Positions 37,573 through 47,608 of a stretch of 64,000 nt of DNA are shown in pieces (the first letter of the stretch is position 1; each line of letters starts with the position of its first letter). The notes beneath the pieces are model-generated. The model was given only the letters and a program-made list of their open reading frames with translations, did not search any database and had not been told where the DNA came from. The stretch covers positions 1,054,001-1,118,000 of the forward strand of contig NZ_BAMS01000001.1 of assembly GCF_000616095.1 (NCBI RefSeq). Direction: 5' to 3'. The position numbers and the translations under genes are program-made. The DNA is from Sneathiella glossodoripedis JCM 23214 (lineage in GTDB: Bacteria > Pseudomonadota > Alphaproteobacteria > Sneathiellales > Sneathiellaceae).

Positions 37573-39126
37573 TTATTTGATGATCAGGTCGCCCAAGTAT
37601 GGGAAGTTCATGACATTGACGATTGGTTCGATATCAACGCCTTTGCGGGCAGCCCAGGCAAGGTTTTGCCAGTGAAGTGGCACAAAGGCAGCATCGTCAT
37701 ACAGAATCTGTTCTACTTCCTGCAGCACTTTTGCGCGCGCTTCTGGATCTGTCATGCTTTGACTTTTCAGAACCAGCTCATCAACTTTCGCGTTGCTGTA
37801 GTTGCCGCTGTTATATTGACCATAACCAGTTTCCGCATTCGGAGTCATTGTCAGAAACTCAGAGAAGTTTGCACTGTCTTCTGTATCTGAATGCCAGCCA
37901 ATCATCATCAGGTCAGCAGAACGTTTATCAAATTCAGGCCAATACTGTGCTTTTGGCATGGTTTTCAGATCTACCTTGATGTTGATCTTGGAGAGCATGC
38001 TTGCAACAGCTTCTGCAATCTTAGCGTCATTTACATAACGGTTGTTCGGAGCCATCATTGTAATAGAGAAACCATTTTCAAGGCCGGCTTCTTTCATGAG
38101 TGCTTTGGCTTTGTCCAGATCATAACGAGGAACAAGGTTTTCTTTGTAACCTGCATAACCCTTTGGCCCCTGCTGTCCAGCCGCTGTCGCAAAGCCTTTC
38201 ATGATTTTCTTCACGATACCTTCGTTATTGATAGCGTGAATAATTGCCTGACGCACACGAACATCTTTAAGGTGCTCAACACGGTTCTGGTTCATCTGGA
38301 AGGTGATGATGCGCGTTCCGCCCATCGTTACCAGATTTGTATCGGCATTTTTCTCGATCCGGTCCATATCGGCTGGTGGCACTGGTGCGATAAAGTCCAC
38401 GTCACCAGAGAGTAGCGCAGCTACCCGAGTTGGGCCTTCCTTAATGGGTGTCATGATGATTTCTGAAACATTGCCGGGTGATTTTGTATCCCAGTAATCA
38501 GCAAAACGTTTAAAGACAACTTTCACGCCCTGTTCACGTGATTCAACAACAAATGGTCCTGTGCCAGATGCGTTGGTAGATGCGAAGGCGTCACCATGTT
38601 TTACGATCGCGGCTTTTGATTTTCCGTTGGCGTCAAAGCCAGTGTAAAACTTGCTGTCCATTGGGAAAATGTATGTGGCCTGATGCAAGACCAGCGGATA
38701 TGGTTCCGCCGTTACAAGGTCAACCGTATGTGGGTCGACAACACGCATCGCTTCAAATGGGGCAAACAAGCCTTTGAAGTCGGGGCTTTTCTTGAGGCGA
38801 TCAAATGTCCAGACAACGTCAAGAGCTGTCATTTCATTGCCAGAATGGAATTTAACGCCTTTACGCAGATTGAAGCGCATTGTTTTTTCATCAACGCGTT
38901 CCCAGCTTTCTGCCAGACGGGCTTCAAATCCAAGGTCTTTAGTCCAGCGGACAAGCGGATCAAAAACCATGTGCGAAAATTGTAAAGTGCCGCCAGAAAG
39001 CTGTTCATGCGGATCCAGCGATACTGGATCTGCATCGTAAGCCAGCTTAAGCGTTTTCGCCTGAGCTGTTACGGATACAGCAAAGCACAGTGCTGCGGCA
39101 GCAGCCACTGTAAATAACTTTTTCAT
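37573..39126 (-). CDS. Peptide ABC transporter periplasmic binding protein (SBP family 5)
   Basis: 517 residues with a signal peptide cut near AQA-KTLKLAYD. The family 5 features are visible: DPVSLDPHEQ, LAESWERVDEKTMRFNLRKGVKFHSG and KDVRVRQAIIHAIN. It binds di- or oligopeptides, or other solutes such as nickel-chelates or glutathione; which one is not clear. ATG 39126 has GGGAGGC upstream. It is the first gene of the operon. Confidence 0.94.
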   Translation of the reverse strand: MKKLFTVAAAAALCFAVSVTAQAKTLKLAYDADPVSLDPHEQLSGGTLQFSHMVFDPLVRWTKDLGFEARLAESWERVDEKTMRFNLRKGVKFHSGNEMTALDVVWTFDRLKKSPDFKGLFAPFEAMRVVDPHTVDLVTAEPYPLVLHQATYIFPMDSKFYTGFDANGKSKAAIVKHGDAFASTNASGTGPFVVESREQGVKVVFKRFADYWDTKSPGNVSEIIMTPIKEGPTRVAALLSGDVDFIAPVPPADMDRIEKNADTNLVTMGGTRIITFQMNQNRVEHLKDVRVRQAIIHAINNEGIVKKIMKGFATAAGQQGPKGYAGYKENLVPRYDLDKAKALMKEAGLENGFSITMMAPNNRYVNDAKIAEAVASMLSKINIKVDLKTMPKAQYWPEFDKRSADLMMIGWHSDTEDSANFSEFLTMTPNAETGYGQYNSGNYSNAKVDELVLKSQSMTDPEARAKVLQEVEQILYDDAAFVPLHWQNLAWAARKGVDIEPIVNVMNFPYLGDLIIK

Positions 39127-39550
39127 AAATGCCTCCCAAATCTGTTTGGAGTTCCCTGTCGAATTCAAGAGAGTGCGTTTCGGGTGCAAACACTTAAGTA
39201 CGCTACAAATCGCAACGTGTTTGAAACCTAATTTTACGTAATCTCCCTGTGGATATTGAACAAATTCGCCTCCACGTTAGTCAAGAGCAAACTGGAAAAC
39301 TGTAAGTTTACAAATGAAATGAGAGCAGAAATATTAAAGAGCAGGTTGTATATGATAACGGTCCGGGTGCTCAGCTTTTCAAATATTATAAAGCAATGAT
39401 TAAAAATGAAACTATCATGAATTGCTTAATTGTTCGGCAATTAAGCAATTAACTAATGTAGTCCTGCAATTATGCGAATCATGTCCTTAAAACGAGGCTG
39501 AATAATATTTTTAGTGACTGTTTCGCGTAAAAAATAGGCACCCTGTTTGT
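39127..39550. other. AT-rich gap upstream of peptide ABC operon
   Basis: No gene is visible in 424 bp. The promoter of the binding-protein gene must lie here. At 39420-39450 a perfect 13-bp inverted repeat (AATTGCTTAATTG, loop TTCGG, then the complement) probably ends or protects the alkylsulfatase transcript, though no T-run follows. Confidence 0.55.
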
Positions 39551-41278
39551 TCAACTCTCAGGCTGAAATAGTTGGAGGAATCCCACGAGATCAAGAAGGC
39601 TTCCGTCAACCTGAATGTCATCAGATGCAAATGCAACCGCAGGGTTCCTCACTCTTGCCAGAATTTCTTTCCATACGGTGCTGGTGACGGTTACACGAAT
39701 GTCTGGTGCCGGGTGCGATTTTGCCCTCACTTCGGCAACGCCGCGTCTCAAGTGGATGTAGTAATTTTTGCCAATGTCGGAAAAGTCGAAACTGACAATC
39801 ATGTTTCTATCCAAGGCTTCTTCCGCCTTCAAATTTACTGGAAGTGCAGCCATGATATTCTCGATCGGCAGGCTATGGATAATGTCCAGCGGATTATTTT
39901 CCGGTTTGAGTTCTGGAATTGTCAGGCTTCCGTTAAGTTCAAGAGCTTGCGTGAGATAATAGTTCCGACCGTTGGCGCTGGGCTGGCTTTCTGCAAGTTT
40001 TAACAGTGCTTGGGACTTGATCTGTCTGGCCGTCTCTTCCATTCCCTGCAGATGCGAAAGGTGATCGGAAAGTTCCGAAGCCCATTGGTAATCTTTTGCC
40101 TCCAACGCCTCTTGAGCAGCGTCCAGAATTGTCACGTTCCGAGCTGCCAGTTTGCTTAGTCTGCTCGCCCGTTCTGCGGGGGATAGGGGGTGCAGGTCGG
40201 TTGCGTTACCACTGAACCAACCCAGATAGCCTGTGAAGACAGATCGTACTGACCAATCAACCATCCCGTAAAATTCCTGCAGATATGGACTGGATGAGAG
40301 ATGCGGTGGTAATTTAACCTTGCTTACAATTTCATCGGGACCAAGATCCTGATTTATCCACCGGACAGTTTGATCATGAACATATTGGATGGCATCGCGA
40401 TAATCAGTTAGAATTTCGTAGATTTCATCTGAACCCGCCAGAGGACGCGTGTGGCTTGGGACCAGAAATTCAGGTCTAAGGTCTCGCATCAAATCCAGAC
40501 TTTTTGACCATTGAAGGACATCACGATAAGAGGTTCCTCTTATCGCATACAGATTGGGGAAAGCTTTATAGAAATTATCGCCGGGCAGAAGCACTTTTTG
40601 ATCGGGAAGCCATACAAATAGCTGGTCAGGCGTCTCCCCCGGTGCATGGACAAATTCCATGCGGATGCCTTCAATTTCGATAGATTTATGATCGCTGAAT
40701 GTGTGAGTGGGTCGAGCAAGGCTTATCGCATTTTCGCCATCTACTCGCGCCAGGAAGGGGCCAATTCCGTTATTTATACGACTTCCCTCTGGCAGATAGT
40801 TGCCAAACTGGCGCATTGCTCGCGTATAGATGGCTGGTCTGATCACATTGACCACACGATCAATATAATAATTTGTCAGGTCATGCGCGTAGACTTTTGG
40901 GGTGTTGCCTTTTGCAAAAACGCCGGATCCGAAAATATGATCGGCGTGATTATGCGTGTATATAATCGCTTTGACTGGCTTGGAAGTGATCTTGTCAAAC
41001 TCTGCTTTTACGGCGCGTGCAGTTTCATTGCTTTCCATGGTGTCTACAATGATGACGCCGGTCTCTCCCTCGATGAGGATTGAATTTGCAAGGCCGAAAC
41101 CGACAGCGACATAAACATTGTCAGTGACTTTGATGACTTCAGGAGTGAATTCTTCACTGTGTTGCGAGAGAGCTTCGGGGGCAGGAACTGATATTTTTGT
41201 AATGGGCGCTTCGGTATCTTCGCAGGCGCTCAAGGCCATAAACATAAGAAACATTAAAGGTTTAAAGGCAAGTCGCAT
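39551..41278 (-). CDS. Alkyl/aryl-sulfatase-like metallo-beta-lactamase lipoprotein
   Basis: 575 residues. The N-terminus is a lipoprotein signal with LSAC (Cys19). The metallo-beta-lactamase motif T-H109-N-H111-A-D113-H114 is followed by FVHAPGETPDQLFVWLP and LVPSHTRPL. A helical alkyl-sulfatase dimerisation domain and an SCP2-like C-terminal domain follow, as in SdsA1. Such enzymes cut sulfate from alkyl sulfates such as SDS. Being lipidated is unusual for the type and would fix it to a membrane. The gene is complete. Confidence 0.88.
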   Translation of the reverse strand: MRLAFKPLMFLMFMALSACEDTEAPITKISVPAPEALSQHSEEFTPEVIKVTDNVYVAVGFGLANSILIEGETGVIIVDTMESNETARAVKAEFDKITSKPVKAIIYTHNHADHIFGSGVFAKGNTPKVYAHDLTNYYIDRVVNVIRPAIYTRAMRQFGNYLPEGSRINNGIGPFLARVDGENAISLARPTHTFSDHKSIEIEGIRMEFVHAPGETPDQLFVWLPDQKVLLPGDNFYKAFPNLYAIRGTSYRDVLQWSKSLDLMRDLRPEFLVPSHTRPLAGSDEIYEILTDYRDAIQYVHDQTVRWINQDLGPDEIVSKVKLPPHLSSSPYLQEFYGMVDWSVRSVFTGYLGWFSGNATDLHPLSPAERASRLSKLAARNVTILDAAQEALEAKDYQWASELSDHLSHLQGMEETARQIKSQALLKLAESQPSANGRNYYLTQALELNGSLTIPELKPENNPLDIIHSLPIENIMAALPVNLKAEEALDRNMIVSFDFSDIGKNYYIHLRRGVAEVRAKSHPAPDIRVTVTSTVWKEILARVRNPAVAFASDDIQVDGSLLDLVGFLQLFQPES

Positions 41279-41471
41279 ATCAATCCCCCAATTGATGAAC
41301 TCTCGTTATGGATGTTATTCATTGTTTAGTATGATCTCATTAATAGAAGGGGGCTGCAATGATAATCTTGTGGGGCAATGGTGATGTCTGCTTCGGGGCT
41401 TGTGTAATGCTACCGGCAGGATATGGTGGGCAGATGTTATGAGATGGGCTGGATTTGATTGAGCGGCGGCG

Positions 41472-42032
41472 GTGGCTATGTACAAGTTTCTGATTGGGTT
41501 TTCTTTTCTGATTTCCGCAGTTCTTTTCGGCTGGGAAATGAATCGGTATGCGACTAGCGGAATAGAAATAGCGGCAATTCCGGTGCAAGGAAATGAAGGA
41601 TCAATTTCCAACCTGTATCTGAAAGGGGAAATGGCGCCGGTTCGTTTGTTGCTTGTGGTTGATTATGAGATAGAGTTACAGCAAGGCAGCAATACTGCTT
41701 ATGAGTATGAGTTAAGTCTTGCAGCGCAGGGCGAAGCCGTATTTATGCAGGAAAGCGGTGTGCAGATGGATCAGCATTCCGATCAGGGATCCAGTATCGA
41801 AGATAAGAATAGCAGCCATATTATTGGCACTTTCTCTCCTTTGCATGATGGGGCCTATGAGGTTGTCTGGTCGTTGAGCCCAAAAGACGCGCAAATTTCT
41901 CGGGCTACTGTCAAACTTCGCAGGAATGTGAGTGAATTGAACATTTCCTGGATGCTTGGAGCCGGGTTCTTTTTTATTCTTGGGGGGAGTTTGCTTTTTC
42001 TGCGGTCCAGGTTTTCTGGAGGCAGCGAATAG
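41472..42032 (+). CDS. Hypothetical membrane-anchored periplasmic protein
   Basis: 186 residues (GTG 41472; ATG two codons later). A hydrophobic segment at about 5-20 and another at about 156-175 flank a mostly beta periplasmic domain of about 130 residues, which looks like an Ig-type fold (YEYELSLAAQ, GTFSPLHDGAYEVVWSLSP). No known family is recognised. A GST gene follows 59 bp later. Confidence 0.6.
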   Translation: MAMYKFLIGFSFLISAVLFGWEMNRYATSGIEIAAIPVQGNEGSISNLYLKGEMAPVRLLLVVDYEIELQQGSNTAYEYELSLAAQGEAVFMQESGVQMDQHSDQGSSIEDKNSSHIIGTFSPLHDGAYEVVWSLSPKDAQISRATVKLRRNVSELNISWMLGAGFFFILGGSLLFLRSRFSGGSE

Positions 42033-42091
42033 GGGTTGGAGCCGTGCTTGGCGACATTGTGCATACTGTTGATTGAGGGGACCATTAGATT

Positions 42092-42741
42092 ATGACCGCA
42101 TTTCATCTGTTACTAGGCAACAAACGATATTCATCCTGGTCGCTCAGAGGGTATCTGGCTCTTGCATTTGCCAAAATTGAATTTACCGAAACGGTTATCG
42201 CTTTGTTTTCTGAGGGAATGACAGAGAAAATGGCTGAGTTTGCACCCGATGCACCGCGGAAAGTCCCCATGCTCGTGAGCGAAGGTCATGCAATATGGAT
42301 AGCATGTCAATTTTCGAGTTTGCCACAGAAAACAGTCAAAACGGGCCAATGTGGCCGGAAGAGAAATATGCAAGGGCGCATGCAAGGTCAATTTGCGCGG
42401 AAATGCATGCGGGATTCGCTGCACTGCGTGAGTATATTCCAATGAATATGAGCCGACTGGATCCGCCGGCTCCAATACCATCTGATGTTCAAAACGACAT
42501 TGATCGGATTTTGGAAATCTGGTCGGACTGCCGAAAGAAATATCAGGCAGATGGGCCTTATCTGTTTGGGAAATTGTCTTTGGCAGACGCGGCCTTCGCG
42601 CCAGTCGCGGTCCGCTTTCGCAGCCGCTCCGTACCTGTGCCGGAACTTTGCGCCGCCTATATTGATGCAATTTACCAGCAGCCGGATTTTATAAGGTGGA
42701 AAATGGATGCGGATAAGGAAACATGGGTTATCGATCAGTAA
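42092..42741 (+). CDS. Glutathione S-transferase family protein (frameshifted)
   Basis: The N-terminal thioredoxin-like domain LLLGNKRYSSWSLRGYLAL is followed by KVPMLVSEGHAIW, then a stop in the wrong frame. One more G at 42297-42298 (TGGGAT) gives HAIWDSMSIFEFATE and a helical C-terminal domain with GPYLFGKLSLADAAFAPV, about 216 residues in total. The protein is a cytosolic GST of unknown substrate. Confidence 0.87.
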
Positions 42742-42872
42742 GTTGCCTCGAAAATGGGCAGTCTGCATCATTTGATGGCATTCATACGATTTGTAATGCT
42801 ACATATGTTTTCAAATTTCTGAGCTCGTTATCAATGAGTTGGGTTTCGTTTCGATGGGAAGACGGGAGATTA

Positions 42873-42890
42873 CTTGACCAAACGGTCAAG
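42873..42890 (+). promoter_or_regulatory. RutR-like operator upstream of the nucleobase transport operon
   Basis: CTTGACCAAACGGTCAAG is a 7-bp perfect inverted repeat. It matches the RutR consensus TTGACCANNTGGTCAA at all but one fixed position. TATAGT lies 15 bp after TTGACC, so the operator probably overlaps the promoter. It is 123 bp before the BMP receptor start. Confidence 0.6.
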
Positions 42891-43013
42891 TATTTATAGT
42901 CTGTTTTTCTAAATTACGGGCTCGATGTCGTTCTGGCATGAATATTGATAAGAACAGAAGCAATCGTAATTATTTCGTCAGGTATACCCCTGACTTAAAC
43001 AGGAGAGCTAAAA

Positions 43014-44006
43014 ATGGGGATGAGAAAAATCTTGTCGGCAATGGTTGTTGGCGCGACGATGCTGGCTGGAATGGCCGCTGCACAGGCTGAAAAGCTGAAA
43101 GTGGCAGGTATTTATACTGTGCCAGTACAGCAAAAATGGGCCGGGACGCTACACCGGGCATTGGTCAAGGCTGAAGAAGAAGGGAAGATCGATTACGTAT
43201 TCTCTGAGAAAACGGCCAACACTGATTATGTCCGTGTTATGCGTGAATATGCTGAAGGTGGTGCCAAGCTGATCGTTGGTGAAGCTTTTGGTATTAGTCG
43301 TGAAGCCAGAAAAGTGGCTGACGATTATCCTGAAGTCGCCTTCGTTATGGGGGATCCGGGCAAAGAATACGGCTCAAATTTTTCAGTGTTTGACAATTAC
43401 ATTCATGAACCTTGCTATCTGATGGGTATCATTGCGGGCTCAATGACTAAAACCAATAAAATCGGGATGGTGGGGGGCTATCCTATCGGAGAAGTGAACC
43501 GACTGTTCCATGCGTTCATGGCGGGGGCCAAATCAGTCAATCCGGATGTGGAATTCAAGGTGTCATTCATCGGCTCCTGGTACGATCCACCAAAAGCTAA
43601 AGAGTTTGCGTTCGCGCAGGTCGAAGCAGGTGTTGACGTGTTATACGCTGAGCGTGCAGGTGTCGTTGACGCTGCTCGCGAAAAGGGGATCGTTGCATTT
43701 GGTAATGTGAACGACATGAACAAAGAAGAAAACGGCAAAGATGTTGTCGTTGCGTCCGCTCTGTGGCACATGGAAAACGCTTTGAACTATGCAATCGAGC
43801 AGGTTAAAGCCGGCACATTCAAGGCAGAGAATTACAAGGAATGGACAATGATGCAAAAAGGCGGTGCATCTCTGTCGCCATTCTATGAATTTGACTCCAA
43901 GATTTCTGACGATGTAAAAGCCAAGATCGCTGATTTGACCAAACAAATCAAAGCAGGTGAATTTGTTGTCGAAATTAACGACGAAGAGCCGAAATCCACA
44001 TTTTGA
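43014..44006 (+). CDS. BMP/PnrA family ABC transporter binding protein
   Basis: 330 residues with a signal peptide cut near AAAQA-EKLKV. It has the BMP family patterns IVGEAFGISREARKVADDYPEV, NKIGMVGGYPIGEVNRLFHAFMAGAK and DVLYAERAGVVDAAREKG. BMP proteins bind purine nucleosides or related compounds. AGGAGAG precedes the ATG. It heads an operon with two-domain ATPase, two permeases and a cytosine-deaminase-like enzyme, so a nucleoside or nucleobase ligand is likely. Confidence 0.93.
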   Translation: MGMRKILSAMVVGATMLAGMAAAQAEKLKVAGIYTVPVQQKWAGTLHRALVKAEEEGKIDYVFSEKTANTDYVRVMREYAEGGAKLIVGEAFGISREARKVADDYPEVAFVMGDPGKEYGSNFSVFDNYIHEPCYLMGIIAGSMTKTNKIGMVGGYPIGEVNRLFHAFMAGAKSVNPDVEFKVSFIGSWYDPPKAKEFAFAQVEAGVDVLYAERAGVVDAAREKGIVAFGNVNDMNKEENGKDVVVASALWHMENALNYAIEQVKAGTFKAENYKEWTMMQKGGASLSPFYEFDSKISDDVKAKIADLTKQIKAGEFVVEINDEEPKSTF

Positions 44007-44019
44007 TGTGTAAAGTATT

Positions 44020-44049
44020 GGAGAGGCGATGAGCCTCTCCTCTTATTTT
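44020..44049 (+). terminator. Terminator/attenuator after the BMP gene
   Basis: GGAGAGGC (44020-44027) and GCCTCTCC (44033-44040) form a perfect 8-bp stem followed by TCTTATTTT. It lies between the receptor and the ATPase genes. Confidence 0.8.
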
Positions 44050-44062
44050 GTGGGGGAAGTCC

Positions 44063-45607
44063 TTGAACGACACCGAAATCGTGTTACGGGTCGAGAAGAT
44101 TACCAAAAAATTTGGGGATCTTGTGGCCAATGATGCCATCAGCTTCACACTGGAGCGGGGCAAAGTTTTGTCATTGCTGGGCGAAAATGGCGCCGGCAAA
44201 ACGACATTAATGAACATCATTTTTGGCCATTATTCTGCGGATGATGGTTTCATTGAAGTTTTTGGAGAAAAACTGGCAGGAGCCAATCCAGCCGAAGCCA
44301 TAGCGCTCGGTGTTGGAATGGTACACCAGCATTTTACATTGGCTGATAATCTGACAGTTTTGGAAAATGTAATTTTGGGAACAGAGCCATTGTTCAAGTG
44401 GCGGCAGGATATGAAAGCTGGCAGGGCCAGACTTGAACAACTGTCAACTGAATTTGGCTTATACGTTGACCCGGATGCTTCAATCAAATCATTGACCGTC
44501 GGTGAAAAACAGCGGGTTGAGATTTTAAAAGCTCTTTACCGCGGTGCCAAAATCCTGATTTTGGATGAGCCAACTGCGGTTCTTACGCCTCAGGAAACCG
44601 AACAGTTATTTTCAATTCTCAAGGATATGCTTGCGAAGGGACTCTCGGTGATCTTTATTTCTCATAAACTGGGTGAAGTGATGGCTATTTCTGACGAAAT
44701 AGTTGTTTTACGCCATGGGAAGCGAGTAGCCAGTTTCCCCGTTGCTGAGGCGTCGAGAGAGATCATTGCCGAAAAAATGGTTGGAGAAGCGGTGCCGAAA
44801 CCCAAGCGTAGCATCATGGCGAAGGGGGACATGGTGATGCAGTTGAGCGAAGTAGCCGTTCGCGATGAGCATGGGCAGTCAGTTCTAAAAAACATTTCGC
44901 TTGCCCTGCATCGGCATCAGATTATTGGAATTGCAGGTGTGTCGGGAAATGGGCAAAAGCCGCTATCTGATCTGATCAGTGGGCTTGTTAAGCCCATCAG
45001 CGGTAACCTGACATTGTTCTCCAAACAGGTGGTTGAGTTTGACCCGAATGCGATGGTTGCACTTGGGGTCGGGCGAATACCCGAAGATCGGCACAGTCAG
45101 GGTGTTGTCGGTGATTTCTCCCTGGAAGAAAATCTTATCTTGGAAAATTACGAGGAGCCAAGATTTTCAAGGTTCGGCTGGCTTCAGAGTCAGGTAATCA
45201 CAGAACATGCAAAACGTTTGATCAAGGCGTTTGATGTGCGCGGCGCAAATCCTAAAACTATTGTCCGGGGTCTTTCTGGCGGAAATATGCAAAAGGTTAT
45301 TCTTTCACGTGTTCTTGATGGTGACCCCCAGATCATTCTGGCAAACCAGCCAACACGTGGACTTGATATTGGCGCTGCGACATTTGTTCATGAACAGTTG
45401 TTTGAGGCGCGAAAGAATGGTGCTGGTGTGATCCTCATATCAGAGGATCTGGAAGAATTGCTGGCGGTTTCTGACCAGGTTGCGGTGATGTATCATGGCC
45501 AACTGAGTTCACCCATTGATGTGGAGGAAGCAAGCTTGCAACAATTAGGGCTGTTGATGAGCGGTGAAGGCTTTGTCGCTGCACAGGAGGGCGATCATGC
45601 AGCTTGA
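44063..45607 (+). CDS. Nucleoside-type ABC transporter ATPase (two ABC domains)
   Basis: 514 residues from TTG 44063, which has GGGGGA 6 bases upstream. The first ABC domain has Walker A GENGAGKTTLMNII and signature SLTVGEKQRVEILKAL. The second has the degenerate GVSGNGQKPLSDL and GLSGGNMQKVILSRVL, as in the YufO/NupO class. It works with the two permeases downstream. The next start overlaps its end by 11 bp. Confidence 0.93.
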   Translation: MNDTEIVLRVEKITKKFGDLVANDAISFTLERGKVLSLLGENGAGKTTLMNIIFGHYSADDGFIEVFGEKLAGANPAEAIALGVGMVHQHFTLADNLTVLENVILGTEPLFKWRQDMKAGRARLEQLSTEFGLYVDPDASIKSLTVGEKQRVEILKALYRGAKILILDEPTAVLTPQETEQLFSILKDMLAKGLSVIFISHKLGEVMAISDEIVVLRHGKRVASFPVAEASREIIAEKMVGEAVPKPKRSIMAKGDMVMQLSEVAVRDEHGQSVLKNISLALHRHQIIGIAGVSGNGQKPLSDLISGLVKPISGNLTLFSKQVVEFDPNAMVALGVGRIPEDRHSQGVVGDFSLEENLILENYEEPRFSRFGWLQSQVITEHAKRLIKAFDVRGANPKTIVRGLSGGNMQKVILSRVLDGDPQIILANQPTRGLDIGAATFVHEQLFEARKNGAGVILISEDLEELLAVSDQVAVMYHGQLSSPIDVEEASLQQLGLLMSGEGFVAAQEGDHAA

Positions 45608-46645
45608 ACCAAGACTTCATACCCCACTTTGGATGACAGTTTTAGCGCCGATTATAGCCGTTATTGTTGTCTTGATATTATGTAGTGGCTTGATCATATG
45701 GGCGGATGTTCCTGTCATTCCTTCGTACATTGCCTTGTTTAAAGGGGCATTTGGCTCAAAATTTGCCATAGCGGAGACACTTGTCCGGGCAACACCGCTG
45801 ATTTTGACAGGCCTTGCCGCTGCAGTCGCCTTCAGAGCGAAATTATGGAACATTGGTGGAGAAGGGCAGCTTTACATAGGGGCGCTGGCTGCAACCTATT
45901 TTGGGACCGGTTTGATTGAGCTTCCATCCTTTTTGATGATACCGTTTCTGTTTTTGGTAGGGGCGCTCGCTGGCGGCGCGTTGCTGCTTGTGCCGGCTCT
46001 TTTGAAAACCCGTCTTAAAGTAGATGAGGTGGTCACGACACTCTTGCTGAACTTCATCATTCTGTTGCTGGCTAACTATTTATTGTTTGGCCCTTGGAAA
46101 GATCCGATGGCTATGGGGTGGCCGCAAGGTGCGCCGATAATTGATGAGGGCATTTTGCCAAAACTGATTGAAAAGACCCGTTTGCATGGCGGCTTGATAT
46201 TTTCGGTTCTGGCGGCGATTTGTGTCTGGATTGTCATGTCAAAGACTAAATGGGGGCTTGAAATAAGGCTGTTGGCCTTAACCAGGAAGCGGCTGCCTTT
46301 GCCGGTATTCCCATAAACAAGACTATTATTCGAACAGCGTTGATTTCTGGTGGTCTGGCCGCATGTGCAGGCGTGACTGAGGTTGCTGGTACAAAAGAGT
46401 ATCTGACGCTGGATATATCCCCGGGGTTTGGGTACACGGGCATCGCGGTTGCCATGCTCGCAGGCTTAAACCTTTGTGTAATCGTTGCCGCTTTATTTAT
46501 TGCGGGAATTTACAACGGCGCTGACAGTATGAGCAGGGCAATGGATGTATCCAATTATATAGCAGATGTTATTACCGCAGCATCCTTGTTGATGGTCATG
46601 CTGGCTGTAATGCTGACCCGGATGCGAATCCGGTTTACGGCTTAA
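45597..46645 (+). CDS. Nucleoside-type ABC permease 1 (frameshifted)
   Basis: ATG 45597 with GGAGGG upstream opens a membrane protein with FRAKLWNIGGEGQLYIGA and LKTRLKVDEVVTTLLLNFI, typical of BPD_transp_2 permeases. At 46267-46268 a missing G (AGGGCT read as AGGCT) breaks the frame. With it the sequence reads EIRAVGLNQEAAAFAGIPIN and runs to 46645, about 349 residues. Confidence 0.92.
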
Positions 46646-46655
46646 GGGGGACGTT

Positions 46656-47595
46656 ATGGAAATTTTTGAAATGTTCCTCAATATCGGGTTCTGGGCGGCA
46701 ACCATTCGAATGGCAACGCCCCTTATTTTTGGAACCTTGGTGAATTGATCTGCGAACGGGCGGGTGTCCTCAATCTTGGAATTGAAGGGATTATGACTAC
46801 CGGTGCAATGGTTGCGTGGATGTGGGTCTATCAGGGTGGCGATTTGTGGAGCGCTGTGTTTGTCGCGGCTTTCTTTGGTATGCTGTTCGGATACCTGCAC
46901 AGCATATTTTCCGTATATATGGGGCTTTCCCAGCACGTAACTGGCATTGGTATTACGTTGCTTTCGACGTCTCTTAGCTATTATTCGTTTCGACTGCTGC
47001 TACCCGGGGTAACAACACCGCCAAAAATCGTACCCTTTGATGTCTATCCGATACCATTGTTATCTGAAATCCCGGTGGTTGGGACCGCTTTTTTCACCCA
47101 GTCACCGCTGACCTATCTCGCATTTATCATGGTAGGTGTGGTCGCTTATGTGCTGTACCGCACGCCGGTGGGACTGGCAGTTCGTATGGTTGGGGAAAAT
47201 CCAATGGCCGTGGAAGTACAGGGGATTGATGTTTACCGGGTACGAACCGGGGCTGTGATGGTTGGTAGTGCCTTCATGCTGTTGGAGGCGCCTTTCTAAC
47301 CATTTCAGTGTTTGATGCTTTTTATTTCGATATGGTCAATGGACGCGGCTGGATTTGTGTGGCGTTGGTGATTTTCGCTTCCTGGCGCCCAGGAAAGGCG
47401 TTGCTCGGAGCTGTATTGTTTGCGGCATTTGACGCAATTCAAATTCGCGTTCAACAATCGAGCGTGAATTTAATTCCTTATCAATTTTTCCTCATGATGC
47501 CTTATGTTTTCAGTATTCTTGCATTGGTCATCATGTCGAGAAAAGCCGCTTATCCAAAAGCGTTGCTTGTCCCTTTCAGACGCGGTCAGCGATAG
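46656..47595 (+). CDS. Nucleoside-type ABC permease 2 (two frameshifts)
   Basis: ATG 46656 has AAGGGGG 6 bases upstream. A missing G at 46739-46740 breaks ATPLIFGTLGELICERAGVL, and another at about 47278 breaks SAFMAVGGAFLTISVFDAFY. With both restored the protein is about 313 residues, a normal BPD_transp_2 permease containing ERAGVLNLGIEGIM. Length modulo three agrees with two missing bases. Confidence 0.92.
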
Positions 47596-47608
47596 GTTAG
47601 AGGTTTAG

